Of a stretch of 64,000 nucleotides of DNA, positions 1-12,014 are shown piece by piece. The translations under genes and the position numbers were made by a program. The notes beneath the pieces were generated by a model. That model made no database searches. It saw only the letters and a list, made by a program, of their open reading frames with translations, and was not told the DNA's origin. The stretch spans positions 2,976,001 to 3,040,000 of the forward strand of contig JAHRBS010000003.1 of NCBI GenBank assembly GCA_024305745.1. The letters are read 5' to 3'. This stretch comes from Polyporus tsugae (taxonomy: Eukaryota; Basidiomycota; Agaricomycetes; Polyporales; Polyporaceae). Position 1 is the first letter of the stretch. The number at the start of each line of letters is the position of its first letter.

Positions 1-91
1 CGCCAGAACGCGCGGCTGTGCCTTGTGATATTGGTCCCGCATATGTGGAGAAGAAGCCGGCTTGCTGACCTGCCTTCCTCCTCTTTTCCAG

Positions 92-2025
92 CCGCGATAG
101 GTCGGAGGTGGTCGCTGCTCATCTGGACGTTGGTCTTCTCACTGGGTGCGGTGCGTATCGCGTTTCCCCCCTACTAACCCCGCCGTGCCTGGTGTACTGA
201 CGGCCCAGCTCGCTTGGCGGCGTCCTGTGTGAACGCCCCACAGATCCTCCAAACCGTGGCCGGCGGCTCGCGCGGCCTGGGGTACATCTACGCGGGGCGA
301 GTCATCGCGGGGCTGGGCATCGGCGCGATCTCGGCCGTCGCGCCCGCGTTCGTGTCCGAGTGCTCCCCTAAGGAGGTCCGAGGGCGGATCACGGGCATGT
401 TCCAGATCATGGTCGCCATCGGCGTCATGCTCTCGTACTTTATCAACCGTGCGTGGTTCTCTCAGACTCTTTTCGCCGCTAGCCTGTCGAAAGCTAACGC
501 TGAGTGCGCGCGATCGTGAGACAGTGGGCATCAGTCTACACATCAAGAGCGGGTTCGCGGTGTGGCGGATCCCGTTCGGCTTCCAGCTCGTCCCCGCCGG
601 GCTCATGGCGTTCGGGCTCCTCACCGTGAGGGAGTCGCCGCGGTGGCTGGCGTCCAAGGGCCGCACCGAGGAGGCGATCACGAACATCGCGTATCTCCGC
701 CGTATGGAGCTGGACGACAGTCGCGTCCGGGAGGAGATGGCTGAGATCGAGGCGGCGATTGAGGAGGAGCGCGAGGCGCGCAAGGGGCTCGGCACGAAGG
801 AGGCGTTCCTGGGGAAGGGCAACTTCATCCGGTTCGTGATTGCGGTGGTGATATTTTTGCTGCAGCAGTGGAGCGGGCAGAACTCGGTCGGGTACTACGC
901 GCCGCAGATTTTCTCTTCGGTGAGCTTGTGTTCGTTGTTTCATGTGCGTACGGAAGGTGTACTCATCCCGCATGCTCAGATCGGTTATACGGGCACGTCG
1001 AACTCCCTGCTCGCGTCTGGTATCTACGGGATCGTCAAGGTCGTCTCCACTGCAATCTTCGTGTTCTTCTTGGTGGACTCGCTCGGACGCAAGCTCTCGT
1101 TATTCATCTCTGCGATGGGCATGGGTATCCTCTTCTTCATCATTGGGGCGCTCCTCAAGACGTTCCCTCCACCTGCGGCCGATTCTGGCGCCCACCCCCC
1201 TCCTGCGAGCAAGGCGATGGCGGCGATGCTGTACCTCTATGTCTGCTTCTACTCTATGGGCTGGGGACCGCTTCCGTGAGTGTGACGTACAACCGCAGAT
1301 CAGGGTGGATTCGCTGACGCTGACGTCGATCACCCCCACCCCTCCCCCGGGATCGCGTAGATGGGTGTACGTGTCCGACATCTTCCCGACAAGAACGCGG
1401 CACTACGGCCTCGCCACCGCTAGCGCATCACAGTGGCTGTTCAGTACGTTCATCCTTTCCACACGATGGTCCCCCATTCAATGTTGCTTCGTAACTCCAT
1501 TCGGAGCGGTATTGAATGGGGCGGGACCGGAGGCGCTCCCGATTCCCGAGCTGACCCTTCCGTAATCCCGCCGTGCCAATAGACTTTGTCGTCGCGAAGG
1601 TCACGCCGACGCTCGAGACCGACCTGGGGTACAAGCTGTTCCTGATGTTCGCGACGATCAACATCGGCGGCATGGCCGTCTTTTCGCTGTGGGTCCCCCC
1701 TCCCCCCCGTTGTGTCTAGTGGGTCTTACGGCATGTGTGCTCACCGCGCTCCTTCCACCTCTGCTGTCCCTGCGCTTGTGTGCGTTTGTAGGCTTATTCC
1801 CGAGACGAAGGGACGCAGTCTGGAGGAGATGGATGTCATCTTTGGGACTGTGCAGGCGGACAAGCGGAGAGCGGATATCGCGGCGCAGGCACGGGGTACG
1901 TCATTGCTTTGCTGTCATCGCTGCCGCTGGGAGTGTGTTCGGTGTCTGACCTTGAGGTGGTTCGTCATTTTGCAGCGCTCGGGAACGAGGTATCGTCCGA
2001 TCGGTCCGTCGACCAGAAGGTGTAG
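92..2025 (+). CDS. MFS sugar/quinate-type transporter, 5' end outside window
   Basis: Plasma-membrane sugar porter of the MFS (Pfam Sugar_tr), 5' truncated. Exons that keep phase: 92-150, 244-448, 525-919, 980-1275, 1361-1443, 1583-1688, 1792-1895, 1976-2025 (TAG 2023-2025). Signature pieces appear in order: GRRWSLLIWTLVFSLGA; YAGRVIAGLGIGAISAVAP followed by PKEVRGRITG (loop 2 and TM4-5); GFAVWRIPFGFQLVPAG; PESPRWL-type RESPRWLASKGR; QQWSGQNSVGYYAPQIF (TM7); DSLGRKLSL; WVYVSDIFPTRTRHYGLA; and the C-terminal LIPETKGRSLEEMDVIFG. The 'F-V-V-A-K-V-T-P' stretch after the WVYVSDIFPTRTR motif resembles quinate/hexose carriers of ascomycetes and basidiomycetes, but the substrate cannot be read from the sequence. 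All introns are short GT-AG. Missing N-terminal exons (about TM1-2) lie before position 92; bases 1-91 look intronic at least near the acceptor at 89-91. Confidence 0.9.
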
Positions 2026-2290
2026 TAGGGACTCGGACGTCCTATTGGAGGAGCCTGTTCGAGTTTGCGACCGACCGCATCGGAAACCGGTACATATTTG
2101 CTAACTGTCGAGGACGACAACTTAAAAGTGTGCGGAGGAGTCGATTTCGGCCATCCGGGGGTGGACTGTCGTGTTATGCTTTCGATGCTTTGCCTTGCCA
2201 CTCGATGTACTTGTACTAAGCTGTTTTGTACATGTGGATTGCCTGGTCCTGGAAAAGAAGCTATTGCGATCCATGCAAGGACGGATGTAA

Positions 2291-2371
2291 TCTCTGTTAG
2301 TATATCGGTTAGTACACGCGCCTGTCATTCGATTGGCCGCGCGAAAGCGGGGTTCGACTCCCCGACAGAGA
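2291..2371 (+). tRNA. tRNA-Asp (GTC) with a ~10-nt intron
   Basis: A full cloverleaf can be drawn. The acceptor stem TCTCTGT (2291-2297) pairs perfectly with ACAGAGA (2365-2371). The D-stem is GTAT/GTAC, and the anticodon stem is CGCGC (2317-2321) with GCGCG (2339-2343). The T-stem is CGGGG/CCCCG around the loop TTCGACT. The anticodon GTC is at 2324-2326. The anticodon arm closes only if about 10 nt (2328-2337) are removed one base 3' of the anticodon, the canonical nuclear tRNA intron site. A run of T follows at about 2391-2396 and can serve as a Pol III terminator. The exact intron edge may slip by 1-2 nt. Confidence 0.9.
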
Positions 2372-3608
2372 GTTAGTATTGGGACGTCTTGCTTTTTCTA
2401 TTAGTTTCGGAGATGTCGATGAACAATCTGCATCTCATCCGACAGATGTACATGCTAGGTCACGGAAGTAGGTCCCAGGAAGGTTCGGACTACCGAGCAC
2501 CTGAGAATTCTGTCGCTGGAGGACTCGGAGTGACTCCGCACCCATTGCCGACATCTGAGCTCAACGGAGTTTCAAGCTCATATGCGGTGACGTCGAACGT
2601 TGAACGTACTTACGTTGAACACCAACACCCATGTCTAATTTTTAATGAACTTGCATCCCCATATCCTCTCTAGCTTGCACTGTATCCACATCGCAAAGAC
2701 CATCGATACATGCGTTGACGATCACTACCATGGGCTATAGGCTTAAGGGATCAATCCACCAGGAGGGGCGGACACATCGTTAGAGCCAGACTGGCGGGTC
2801 GCAGAATTTTATTGGGGGTTCGAGTGCCTAGTATGTTCCTCCATATCACGCTTCTATGCGCATGTTTATGTCCACAAGACGAATCACAACAACGTGGTAG
2901 AAGCGGCCTTGGGCGTGAAGAGTCTGACGGCGGTCATTCGGCGATATACCATCTCCGTGCCATGCATTTTCGGCGTGCGCATGCATCTCAGCCGATGAAA
3001 TCCGTGAGGCGACATTAGTGGGTATCCGTATGTTTCGTTTCCCTACAAGTCTTCCTAGGAAGAGCACATACAGCTCGGAAACCTTCCGAGGCGGTGGCCA
3101 AACTACTCCTGCAACGAGATCCGTTTTCTCAGAGAGAAAAACTTAACGCAGACTGTTTTGCGAAGGCCGGCCACAATCTGTAGCTCCATTTTCGATGACT
3201 CCACGTAGTAGAGGGAGCAAGCCGTGGAGGCCCAACCATACCGTGTCGCCGGAGCGGTGAGTTGCTTGTTTTCAAGTTGCTGCAGTCAAATTAACGGTGG
3301 CTGTTTTCCAGCCTCTAGGGCTTGGCGAGAAGCCCTCACCTCATCGCGATCATCTCCCACAGCTGTGGGACCTGTCCATGCGGAGCCGAGCTCTGAGCTT
3401 CCATTCAGCGCGGGATACCACTTTTCAATGGCCATCGCAGCCGCTGTCCAACTCCTGACCCGCCACGCTCATCTATTGTGGTGGTATTACGGCGATGGAC
3501 GAGCCCTGTCTTCGGTTATCGCCTCCCCTCACCCCAAGCGACCAGCTCATTTAATGACCATACCATCCGAGCAAACGTGTCGCCACACCTTGGACTCAAG
3601 CAATCGCC
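2372..3608. other. intergenic, nothing recognised
   Basis: Only short overlapping frames without recognisable motifs. It holds the presumed promoter of the first NACHT gene. No TATA box or repeat stands out. Confidence 0.5.
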
Positions 3609-6372
3609 ATGAACTGCTGCAATGTCGACTCGGTCGACCCCAATGTCGACAAGCTCCTCAGTGGCGCCCGTCTGGTCTTGGTGACTAGCCAGAGCATCAC
3701 CTCCATCGTCCCCATCCCAGGCATTGGTCCCGTCACTAGCGTCTTGATTTCGCTCATAGACAAGATCTCGGTATGTATCAAGTGTGCGTGGAGATTCGTT
3801 ACTAATGTATCACAGGAGACGAGGTCAAACCACAAGGGTCTCAATGCGGTGTCGCGCGAGGTCTCGCAGTTGGTCAACACCGTCGATAGGGCGATGAGGA
3901 AGGTAGCGCATGACATCGATGAGATCCCCTCCGACGACCCACGGCGCCACGCTTTGGTAGAGGGGCTTCAGCGATCTTCGAAGCTCGAGAACCGCGTTGA
4001 GAAGCTTTTCAGGTATGCTGTTCTGTGTTCGGGACGTGGCGACGACGGGCGTTGAGATACTCGCATTTTAGGGACCTCGGAAGCCTGAAGGCGAAGGCCG
4101 ACCAGCTTTATCAGGGCCACTGGTGGCTTCGTTGGTTTTACAGCTCGCGAGATGCGAGCACACTTGAAGAGATCCAAAAGGGTATCGCTGAATGTAGGGA
4201 GTATTTCAAGGTAACTATCATTTTTCGCATGGAATGCTTGTCCTCACCTTGCGACTGCGCCAGTTGGAGTGCCAGGTTGCCATCGAAGCTTCCATCGAAG
4301 AAGTGCTTGAGAAGCTCGCCGGAATCGAGAAGAAAGTCACTGACGTGAGGGAGGTAGTTGTGGTCAGTGTGGCTTCTCTCCATCATTGTGACGTGTGTTA
4401 ACATCCCGCCAGCAAGTAGCAGCGCACAACTCATCTGAAAGTACGTAATATTGGCGCATTCCCCCCTCGTGCACTAACACGAATATGACTCAGGGGACGA
4501 GAGGATCTTGGAGTCGTTGCCCCATGCTGAGGCGAGTTACCGCGCCGCCGTGAACACCATGAAAAGCAACTTTCTTCCTGGAACGCGAGTAGAGCTCTTC
4601 GACGCGATAAACGACTGGGTCGAACGGGGGAACCAGGAGCTGTCGAGCAAGGCTGTCTGCATTCTGACAGGCGGCGCGGGTACCGGCAAGTCGACGATCG
4701 CGTCGGAGTTCGCGCGACGACGCGATAACAAGGGTGACTACGGCGCGTCGTTCTTCTTTGTACGTGGGGTCGCAGACTTGGACTCCACTCGCTTGGTTTT
4801 CCCTACGCTGGCGTACCAGCTCGCACAGTCGCAGGAGGCGCTGCGCTCGTACATCATCAACGCCGCGCACGAACACCTCAAGCGGGGCAAGAATCAGCAG
4901 ATGAAGTACGAGGCGCCGAACCTCCTCCATCGCCCGGTCCACGACGTCAGCAGCCAGCACTCGGTTTTCCTCGTCGTCGACGCCCTCGACGAGTGTTCGG
5001 AGGAGACGCGCGACCTCGTGCCCGAGATGCTTGATCTGCTCGTCGCGAGCGTCCGCGAAGCCCGATTCCCTCTCCGGATCTTCTTCACGTCCCGTCCGAA
5101 TTCGCTGATCGAGAACACGTTGCGCTGTTCCCGGTGGGCGTCGCTCGTCCACAAGATCTCCCTGCACGATCTCTCGCCGGAGTCCATCCAGCGGGACATG
5201 GCGATCTTCGTCCGGGACAAGCTCACGAAGCTGCCCTCAGGCCAGGCACTGCTGCAGGAGCGGCCAGAGATTGCTGATAGGCTGGCGGAGCGTGCTGGGA
5301 GCCTGTTCATTTACGCGAAGACTGCCATGGACTTTCTGGGCGATTACCCCGGCTTCGTCGAGGACGGTCTGGACGAGCTCCTCTCCGAGGGCTCTTCGCA
5401 ATTCTCCACCGCGCTCCAGCCTCTGGACGACCTCTATCTCACTGTCCTGGAAGTCGCGTTCCCATCGAAGGACCTGTCCCACGTCCCACGACTCCGGCAG
5501 GCTCTGGAGTCGACGCTCGGCAACATCGCGGTCCTCCGTAACCCCATCTCGCCTGCCGTCCTGGAGTCACTGACCGGTGTCCCGCGTAAGGACATCTGCA
5601 CCGTTCTGAACCGCCTGAGGTCTGTCGTGCTGTTCGATGAGGAGAAGCCGGACGAGAAGTTCCGGGCGATGCACGCGACGTTCCCCCAGTTCCTCGTCGA
5701 CGCGAAGCGCTGCATGAGCCCGTGGTACCGCGTCGACACGAAGCGCCAGCACTCGCGTCTCGCGGCGGGGTGTCTTCGCGCGCTCCTGAGCCTCGAGGAG
5801 AACATGTGCCGGCTGCCGGATCCGACGGTGGCCAGAGCGGACGTCCCTGATTTGGCGGAGCGGTTGGGGAGACACGTCCCCGAGCACGTGCAGTACGCGT
5901 GCGCGCACTGGGCGGCGCACCTTGGGGACGCTTGCGAGGTCGGGAAGCGGCACATCGGGACCGCGTGCAGTTGCAGGGAGATCGGGGAGCAGCTGGCGGC
6001 GTTCGCGAGGACGAAGCTCGCGGCGTGGGTGGAGGTGATGTCGTACATGGGGCGGCTCGATATGGTGACGGGGGCGCTGGACGCCGCGCGCGCATACCTG
6101 CAGGTGTGTGTGTGCTCTGTTGTGCTTACATGGTAGGACGCACTGACACTTGATCTTCGTAGGATGTGCCGCAGTACCAGGAGGTGGACTCGCTGTTGGA
6201 CGGAGCGCAGCAGCTCGTGGTGGACCACTACTCGGAGATCGAGGAGTGCCCTTACGACGTCCATCAGGACTCGATGCCCGGTGGTTTCTCGCCCACTCTC
6301 CAGTTCGATGTCGGCACTCAGCCGCGCAGCGGTCAGTGGAGGCCTCAGATGGATATCCACCTCAACTATTAG
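3609..6372 (+). CDS. STAND/NLR-like NACHT NTPase, paralogue A
   Basis: Predicted 814-aa protein from 7 exons: 3609-3770, 3816-4012, 4072-4210, 4264-4362, 4413-4440, 4494-6103, 6163-6372. All joins keep phase and the stop is TAG at 6370-6372. Residues 1 to about 205 are alpha-helical with no enzyme motif; the opening 'VPIPGIGPVTSVLISLIDKIS' pattern and regular heptads resemble the HeLo/MLKL-type four-helix N-termini of many Agaricomycete NACHT proteins (inference). Walker A GGAGTGKST lies at about 268-276 and Walker B VFLVVDALDEC at about 366-376, with a TSRP sensor-1-like motif further on; a helical/winged-helix part follows. The protein ends about 70 residues after that part, with no WD40, TPR or ankyrin repeats. 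Family role (known): STAND ATPases act as ligand-triggered switches, often in allorecognition or cell death. The trigger here is unknown. Start ATG 3609 is supported by the matching start of paralogues B and C. Confidence 0.88.
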
Positions 6373-7745
6373 TTGATCCTGTTTGGGCTTCTCGAAATTA
6401 GGGGAGGAACCTTGTTGCTTTCAGCATTTGAGACAACGCACAGCTGCTCTAAGGATACTGCGTTCACCGTGAACATTCAGAAGGGCGTCAGTTCTGATAA
6501 GGTGGAGATCAAAAGTTCGGGTCTGTAGCCGAGATGCTCTCGCTTTCCTCCACACTTTCCTCGTCATCCCATTCATTTCCTCAATATCGATATCTTGCTT
6601 TCAGAGTTTGACGGGGTGCCGCGCATGGATCGAAGATGGTCCTTCTCAGTCACCGGAACCTGTGGCCGCCATGCTCGGTCAGTGTTGTCCAACCTTCCCA
6701 TGAACGTCACACTTCTCAGATCTCAGCTTCCACCCAACGACTTCTTTATCATCGCATTCCCACTGGTCAAGGTGCCGACGCACTGGATTTGCGGGTTGCG
6801 TTGCCTCAATTGGCCGGTCGCATTGGGACAAGTGCCGACGCAGGTCCTAGGGCCCGGTGACCACGGACTCGGGAGGTATGTCCTCGTTGCACTCCGGGAG
6901 GCAGCTTCGTGGCGGGCTGGGGAAAGCACGGTGGATCGACCACATTCTGTGGGTTCATATCGAAGCCGGACCCTAAACGAGCGTGCTTCGGCCGATCCGT
7001 TTCTCATGGTGAGCACTTTCCTTGTGTATTCCATCTGGATCGCTGTTCGCAGTGCTCATCCGGGGCCCGATCCTCCGTGTGGCGATACGCTGTGTACTTG
7101 GAGGCGGCGTGGATGCGTCGAGGGCGGCAGTGGCGCATTCATTACCGTTAGGGTCGTGCGGTATCGTGAATCCGACGGAGTATATGCGGTCCTTGTGGGT
7201 TCTGAAGAGCGCTGGGCACGTCGAATCCCGATTGCAGCTGACGCGCCGATTCTCTAACAGATACAGCAACGGACAGTCTTGACTGAACGTCGTTGGGGCT
7301 TTTATGTTCCCTCATACCACTATGAATTACCGTAAGAGCTCGTGCAGCTTTAATGGCAACACGAGGTTGCAAGAAATGCGCTCTGAGGATGCACCACGGT
7401 ACGTTGTCGTGGTCCCGCGTGCATTTGCAACATACGGGTATGGTGTGTTATCTCCGATATGTATACCCCAGGCTCTCGACGCCGTCACCAGATACTACCA
7501 GCGCCCATGTGAGTGCCCCAGCGTCCATGGATCGAGATAAAGATATTGAATTGCGTACACACAGCCAGCGTCGGAGCGTGTTGATTCTGTTTTCCACCCT
7601 CAGGCTGTGGAGCGTATCGGCCAGACAATCGGATATTTCGTAGCAGGGGCGCCTGTAGCCATCGCTGTATCATTTATCACGACAAGCGAGGCCTATCCGG
7701 TGAGTTAGCTTCAGACATTCACTCTTCCTCGTAACACCACTCATC
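6373..7745. other. spacer between tandem NACHT genes
   Basis: No gene recognised. A 220-codon open frame at 6595-7257 lacks any motif and any sign of splicing conservation. Two short near-identical patches (GTGCCGACGCA at about 6772 and 6832) are the only internal repeat seen. Regulatory DNA of paralogue B must lie near the right end. Confidence 0.45.
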
Positions 7746-10523
7746 ATGCCCTGCTGCTCATCCGCGGAGAGAAGGGTCACCATCGACGACATATTGAGTT
7801 GGGCCAGGACCGGACTCTCTTGGGGCCAGCAAGTCGCCACTGTGGTCCCCATTCCCGCCTATGGCCCAATCTCCCAGGTCTTGATTAAACTCATAGACCA
7901 GATATCGGTGCGCCTTCCCGGCTCATGTACTGCTCGCATTGTTCATCCCTATCTTCGTCCAACTTTAGGCGGCGCGGACGAATGAGCAGGCTGCTGAAGC
8001 CGTGCTAAAAGATATTCAAACCCTCGCCAATATAGTCGGAAGATCTAGGATGACTGTCGAAAGCCGTATCGCCCCCTTATCGGAGACAGACCGGCAGACA
8101 GCTGAGAGCGAGTTCCAAGATTCGTCCGCGGTTCAAGACCCCTTTGATCTGTTTCACCAGTGCGTGCCGAGTGTTCTGCCACCTATTCATCATCCGAACG
8201 CATGGAGCCAGGGATCTGAAGCAACTAGAGGCTCGGGCCGAGGGTCTCAACCACAAATGGTACCTTCCCCGCTGTTTTTTCAACAGCAAAGATGCGGAAA
8301 TCATACAAGCGATTCAAGTTGGAGTCTCGAAGGCTACATCATTTTTCCAGGTCAGCACTGGCGTTCGCATACTTACGCCGATTAGAGCGTGTCTAATCGG
8401 GCTAACTTTAGACGCGATGTGAAGTTGCTATACGGGGATGTCTAGAGTCCATCGACGAGAGACTGAGAAATATCCATTCTGCAGTCAACCATGTCGCAGA
8501 GGTGGTCGAGGTGAGAGGGAACAATTGTATTGTAGTCTGCAACCGCTGAAACGATCGGCACAGGAAGCGGAGTCCGCGCGCAAGACGGAAGGTAAGCAGA
8601 TGACTTCCGGAGGTGTCATTTCCTTCGCCGACGAGTTGCATACCTGGCACCAGCCGATGACAGAATCCTGGAATCCCTGCCTCATGCGGATGCCGGCTAT
8701 CGCGCTTCGATCAACGAGCTGAAAAGCAGATTCTTGGAAGGCACTCGCTCCGGGCTCTTCGCAGAACTGGCCGAGTGGGTAGAGGGCGACCTGTCCAACA
8801 AGTCGATATGTGTTCTCACTGGCGGCGCGGGTACGGGGAAGTCCACGGTTGCTTCGGAACTCGCTAGGCGAGTGGAGCATCGTTACGGCAAACTCGGTGC
8901 TTCGTTCTTCTTCGCCCGCGGCGTCACCGACTTGGACTCGACACGAGTGTTCTTCCCCACGATTGCGTACCAGCTGGCTCACTGGACCAACGGCACGCTG
9001 CGAAGGCCCATCATCGATGCCGCTAGGGAGCACTTGACCCAGGGCAGGACCCAGGCGATGGAGTATCAAGCTCCGGCTCTTCTCCATGCCCCTCTCGCGT
9101 TCGCGGACAGGCAGAGCCCCATTTTCGTCGTCGTTGATGCCGTTGACGAATGCTCGCAAGAGGCGTTCAGGTTGGTGCCGGAGATGCTCGACTGGCTCAT
9201 GACGTCCACACAGCACGGGCCACTGCACATCTTCCTCACCTTCCGTCCAGACCAACTCGTCGAGAACAAGTTACTGTCTCCGAAATGGTCAAACACTATC
9301 CACACCATTTCCATCGACACTTTCTCGGACGACGCCAACCGTGACGTCGCCGCGCTCATCAAGGTCCGCTTGTCTGACATGCGTCAAGGTCCCGAGCTTC
9401 TCGACAGACGCCCAGACGTGACAGACCGCTTGGGTGCGAGAGCCCAGGGTTTGTTCATTTACGCCCGGACGGCGATGGATTTCCTTGAAACCTACCCAAG
9501 TTCCTTGGAGGAAGGTGTAGACCTCCTTCTCTCCGAAGAAGAAGGCGTCACGCTCGGACCCCTGGATCAACTTTACCTCACCGTCCTGACCAACGCATTC
9601 CCGCCGACCCATCTGCAAAACCTCGCGTTGCGCGCGCGCGTCCAATCAGTTCTCTCATGCATTGCTCTCCTTCGGAACCCCATGACGCCACGCGTGCTCG
9701 ACTCATTGACGTCGCTAACTCGCACACCCATCACATGCCAGACCACGGAATCTGTGCTGGACCGCCTGCGTTCCGTGGTCGTTTTCAAACGCGGTGCTCC
9801 GGACGAGGTATTCCGCCCTATGCACGCCACGTTTCCTCAGTTCCTCGTCGACGACGCGCGTTGCACGAACGCGCTGTACCTGGTCCGCCCTCAGCGCCAT
9901 CATGCGCGCCTCGCCGAGGCGTGTATGAAAGCGCTTTTGTCCCTCGACGAAAACATGTGCCAGCTGGACGACTCTGCGTTGGAGGCTTCCATTGGGGAAA
10001 TCGAAGATCTACAGGACCGCCTCGGCAGGCACGTCCCGCAGCATGTGCAGTATGCCTGTGTACACTGGGCGGCCCATCTTCGCGAGGCTTGCGGGCCTGA
10101 CGAGCACCCTGGCAGCGGATGTTTTTGCAGGAACCTTGTCGTCCTCCTGCTGCAACTTGTGACGGAGAAGATGCTGCGGTGGCTGGAGACCCTCGCTTTC
10201 ATGGGTAGGGTGGATGGTGCGATGGACGACCTCGCCGCTGCCTGGAATTGGCTGCCATCGGACGTATGCACGCGCACCCCTGTTTTGTCTGCGAGGACAA
10301 GCACTAATATTCACCATTCTTTGGATAGGCACGTTACGACGCGCTGCGTGTGTCTATCGACCAGGGACGACAAATTTTGTTCAACTACACGGCCGATATA
10401 CGTGAATGCCCGCACTCCGTATATAGCGTCCCAGTGCGACCCGGTAGCTCCCGGCCGCCGCCTGTTCGGTCGGCCTCCAACACCGACATACATGGAAACC
10501 TTATCAATTTTGGTCACAGTTAG
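7746..10523 (+). CDS. STAND/NLR-like NACHT NTPase, paralogue B
   Basis: Predicted 807-aa protein from 7 exons: 7746-7907, 7969-8159, 8212-8350, 8412-8510, 8564-8591, 8654-10263, 10329-10523 (TAG). Exon lengths 162, 139, 99, 28 and 1610 nt are identical to paralogue A; only exons 2 and 7 differ (191 versus 197, 195 versus 210). This gives strong mutual support to both gene models. The helical N-terminus starts MPCCSSAERRV and carries VVPIPAYGPISQVLIKLID. Walker A GGAGTGKST lies at about 263-271 and Walker B IFVVVDAVDEC at about 363-373. The last exon (QGRQILFNYTADIRECP) aligns with A's LVVDHYSEIEECP. No C-terminal repeat domain is present. It lies head-to-tail with A and converges on the methyltransferase gene. 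Divergence from A is substantial at the protein level, so the duplication is not recent. Confidence 0.88.
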
Positions 10524-10787
10524 GCAAGTTCACGATCCACTTGACCTTTGTATGAGCGAACTTCATTCTCTAATCGAAAGCACCCACAGGTTATGTCGGC
10601 GTAAATATGTCTCGTTCTCGTTGACTCCGAACGATGTCCAGGACCGCGCTATCGTACATATGTCTCCAGCCACGGCTACAGTACATGGATCGTATGAGTA
10701 CAGTAATGCGAAACAACTCTTTATGACTGTTATGGAGATGAGTGCGCGTGATGGATGGCTACGAGTTCGTCTCCGTACCTATCAAGG

Positions 10788-12014
10788 CTACAGTATACCC
10801 TTCTTGTGGAAGAGGTGGTTCAGCCCTTCAACCTGTGCCAGCCATACACCTCGGGCAAGCTCGATCAGACGGTCCAGATACTCATCAAGGATCGTATCCG
10901 CGGTGGCGATGAAGTCCAGATCTTCCGGAGCGATCATCCTACCACGTCCATCTGGCCCTCCGTGCCTGAGCTGAACCAGCAGCTTCCGCAACCCGGCGAG
11001 ATACAGTTGTCGCGTCTTCGCGTATCGAACTCCGCCGACGCCTTTAGCCACGACGTAACATGTCCCGCGGCTGCTGTGCATGGTGCGCGGTTTGTGGAGG
11101 ATGAGTTTCTCCGAGAGGTGGTCGAGGAGGTAGACGAGTTGGGCCGCTGGGTAGCACTCAACGTGGGACACTCTGGTGACGATCGTCCCTCCTGGAGTGA
11201 CAGACTCGAGCCCGATGATGAGTTGAGAAATAAGGAGGCTGTCGCGGTATGCCCCGTGAGCGGCCTTCCACTCGTCCCGCGTGAGTTCGGTGAGTCGCGG
11301 ATGCTGATAGGTGCGTAGGGCGTGTCCGTCCATGAATACGAGGGGGAAGCGGCCAAGGAACCTTCCTGGGAACTTCTGGGTGGCATCGAATGTCGCCTCT
11401 GCATCTAGTGGCTCGAGGTCGTACTTGAGTATGTCTTTCTCGATGAATTCGTAGCGGGACATATAAAGGTCCTCGAGTTGGAAGGCGTGACCACCTTGTG
11501 CCACTGGTAACGAGATACCGATCCCGCGAGCGTGTTTGTTCTTGCGCAGGACGTAGGAGCTAAACCCTCCAGGGGAACATCTGGAAGAGTTTTACGAAAA
11601 GAGTAAGTGCTCAGTCTGAAGCTTATGTATGAGATGCCTGCTTACGCTACATCGAGGAACTCAATGGGTTTCAGGGCAGGGACGCAGCCAGACGAGGCAA
11701 GATCCACCTCCTGAAGCACGTTCTTCATCATCCGAAACCACGTGAAGGCGACCACATCGCTCGGGTTGTCTGCGACGCCACGTTGCCACTGGAAGTGATA
11801 GTCCAAACTGTCTTCACCCCATCCCTGCGGAGCAGTCAGTTAGCGGCTACGGACGCCAGGAGGAATACGATCCGTTCACCTTTTTCCTCATCGCGACTAG
11901 CGCCTGGAGCTCTGGTACATTGCGCCTGGCGAGAATTGCTGATGGCCCGAGGATTGGCTCGTGCTTGACGATATCTTGAGCGGTGGACACGGCAGAGTGT
12001 TCGTACGATGACAT
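10788..12014 (-). CDS. FtsJ-like SAM-dependent methyltransferase
   Basis: Predicted 368 aa from 3 exons on the minus strand: 12014-11880, 11824-11646, 11580-10788. The split second intron rebuilds SAM-binding motif I as FLDVACSPGGFSSYVL, a textbook Rossmann methyltransferase signature of the FtsJ/RrmJ fold. A DGH motif (PLVFMDGHALRTYQ), the helix LLISQLIIGLESVTPGGT and a KPR...YVVAKG ending follow in the order seen in fungal FtsJ-domain proteins. The canonical K-D-K-E tetrad looks incomplete: the usual VVKL lysine reads VTRV, and the final E position in SRGTCYVVAKG is C. The substrate (RNA or other) is therefore uncertain. It sits inside the NACHT cluster, tail-to-tail with paralogue B (264 bp apart) and 452 bp downstream of paralogue C. 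Start ATG is at 12014, with no other in-frame ATG before a stop. Confidence 0.85.

Noticed and set aside
2805..2830. Second tRNA (GGGGTTCGAGTGCC)
   Set aside because: A T-loop-like GGTTCGAG is present, but no acceptor or anticodon stem can be paired around it.
5434..6360. 308-codon minus-strand frame over NACHT paralogue A
   Set aside because: Antisense shadow of the 1610-nt NACHT exon and its downstream exon, which are supported by the two paralogues.
6595..7257. 220-codon frame between NACHT genes
   Set aside because: No motif, no splice logic, no similarity to neighbouring genes.
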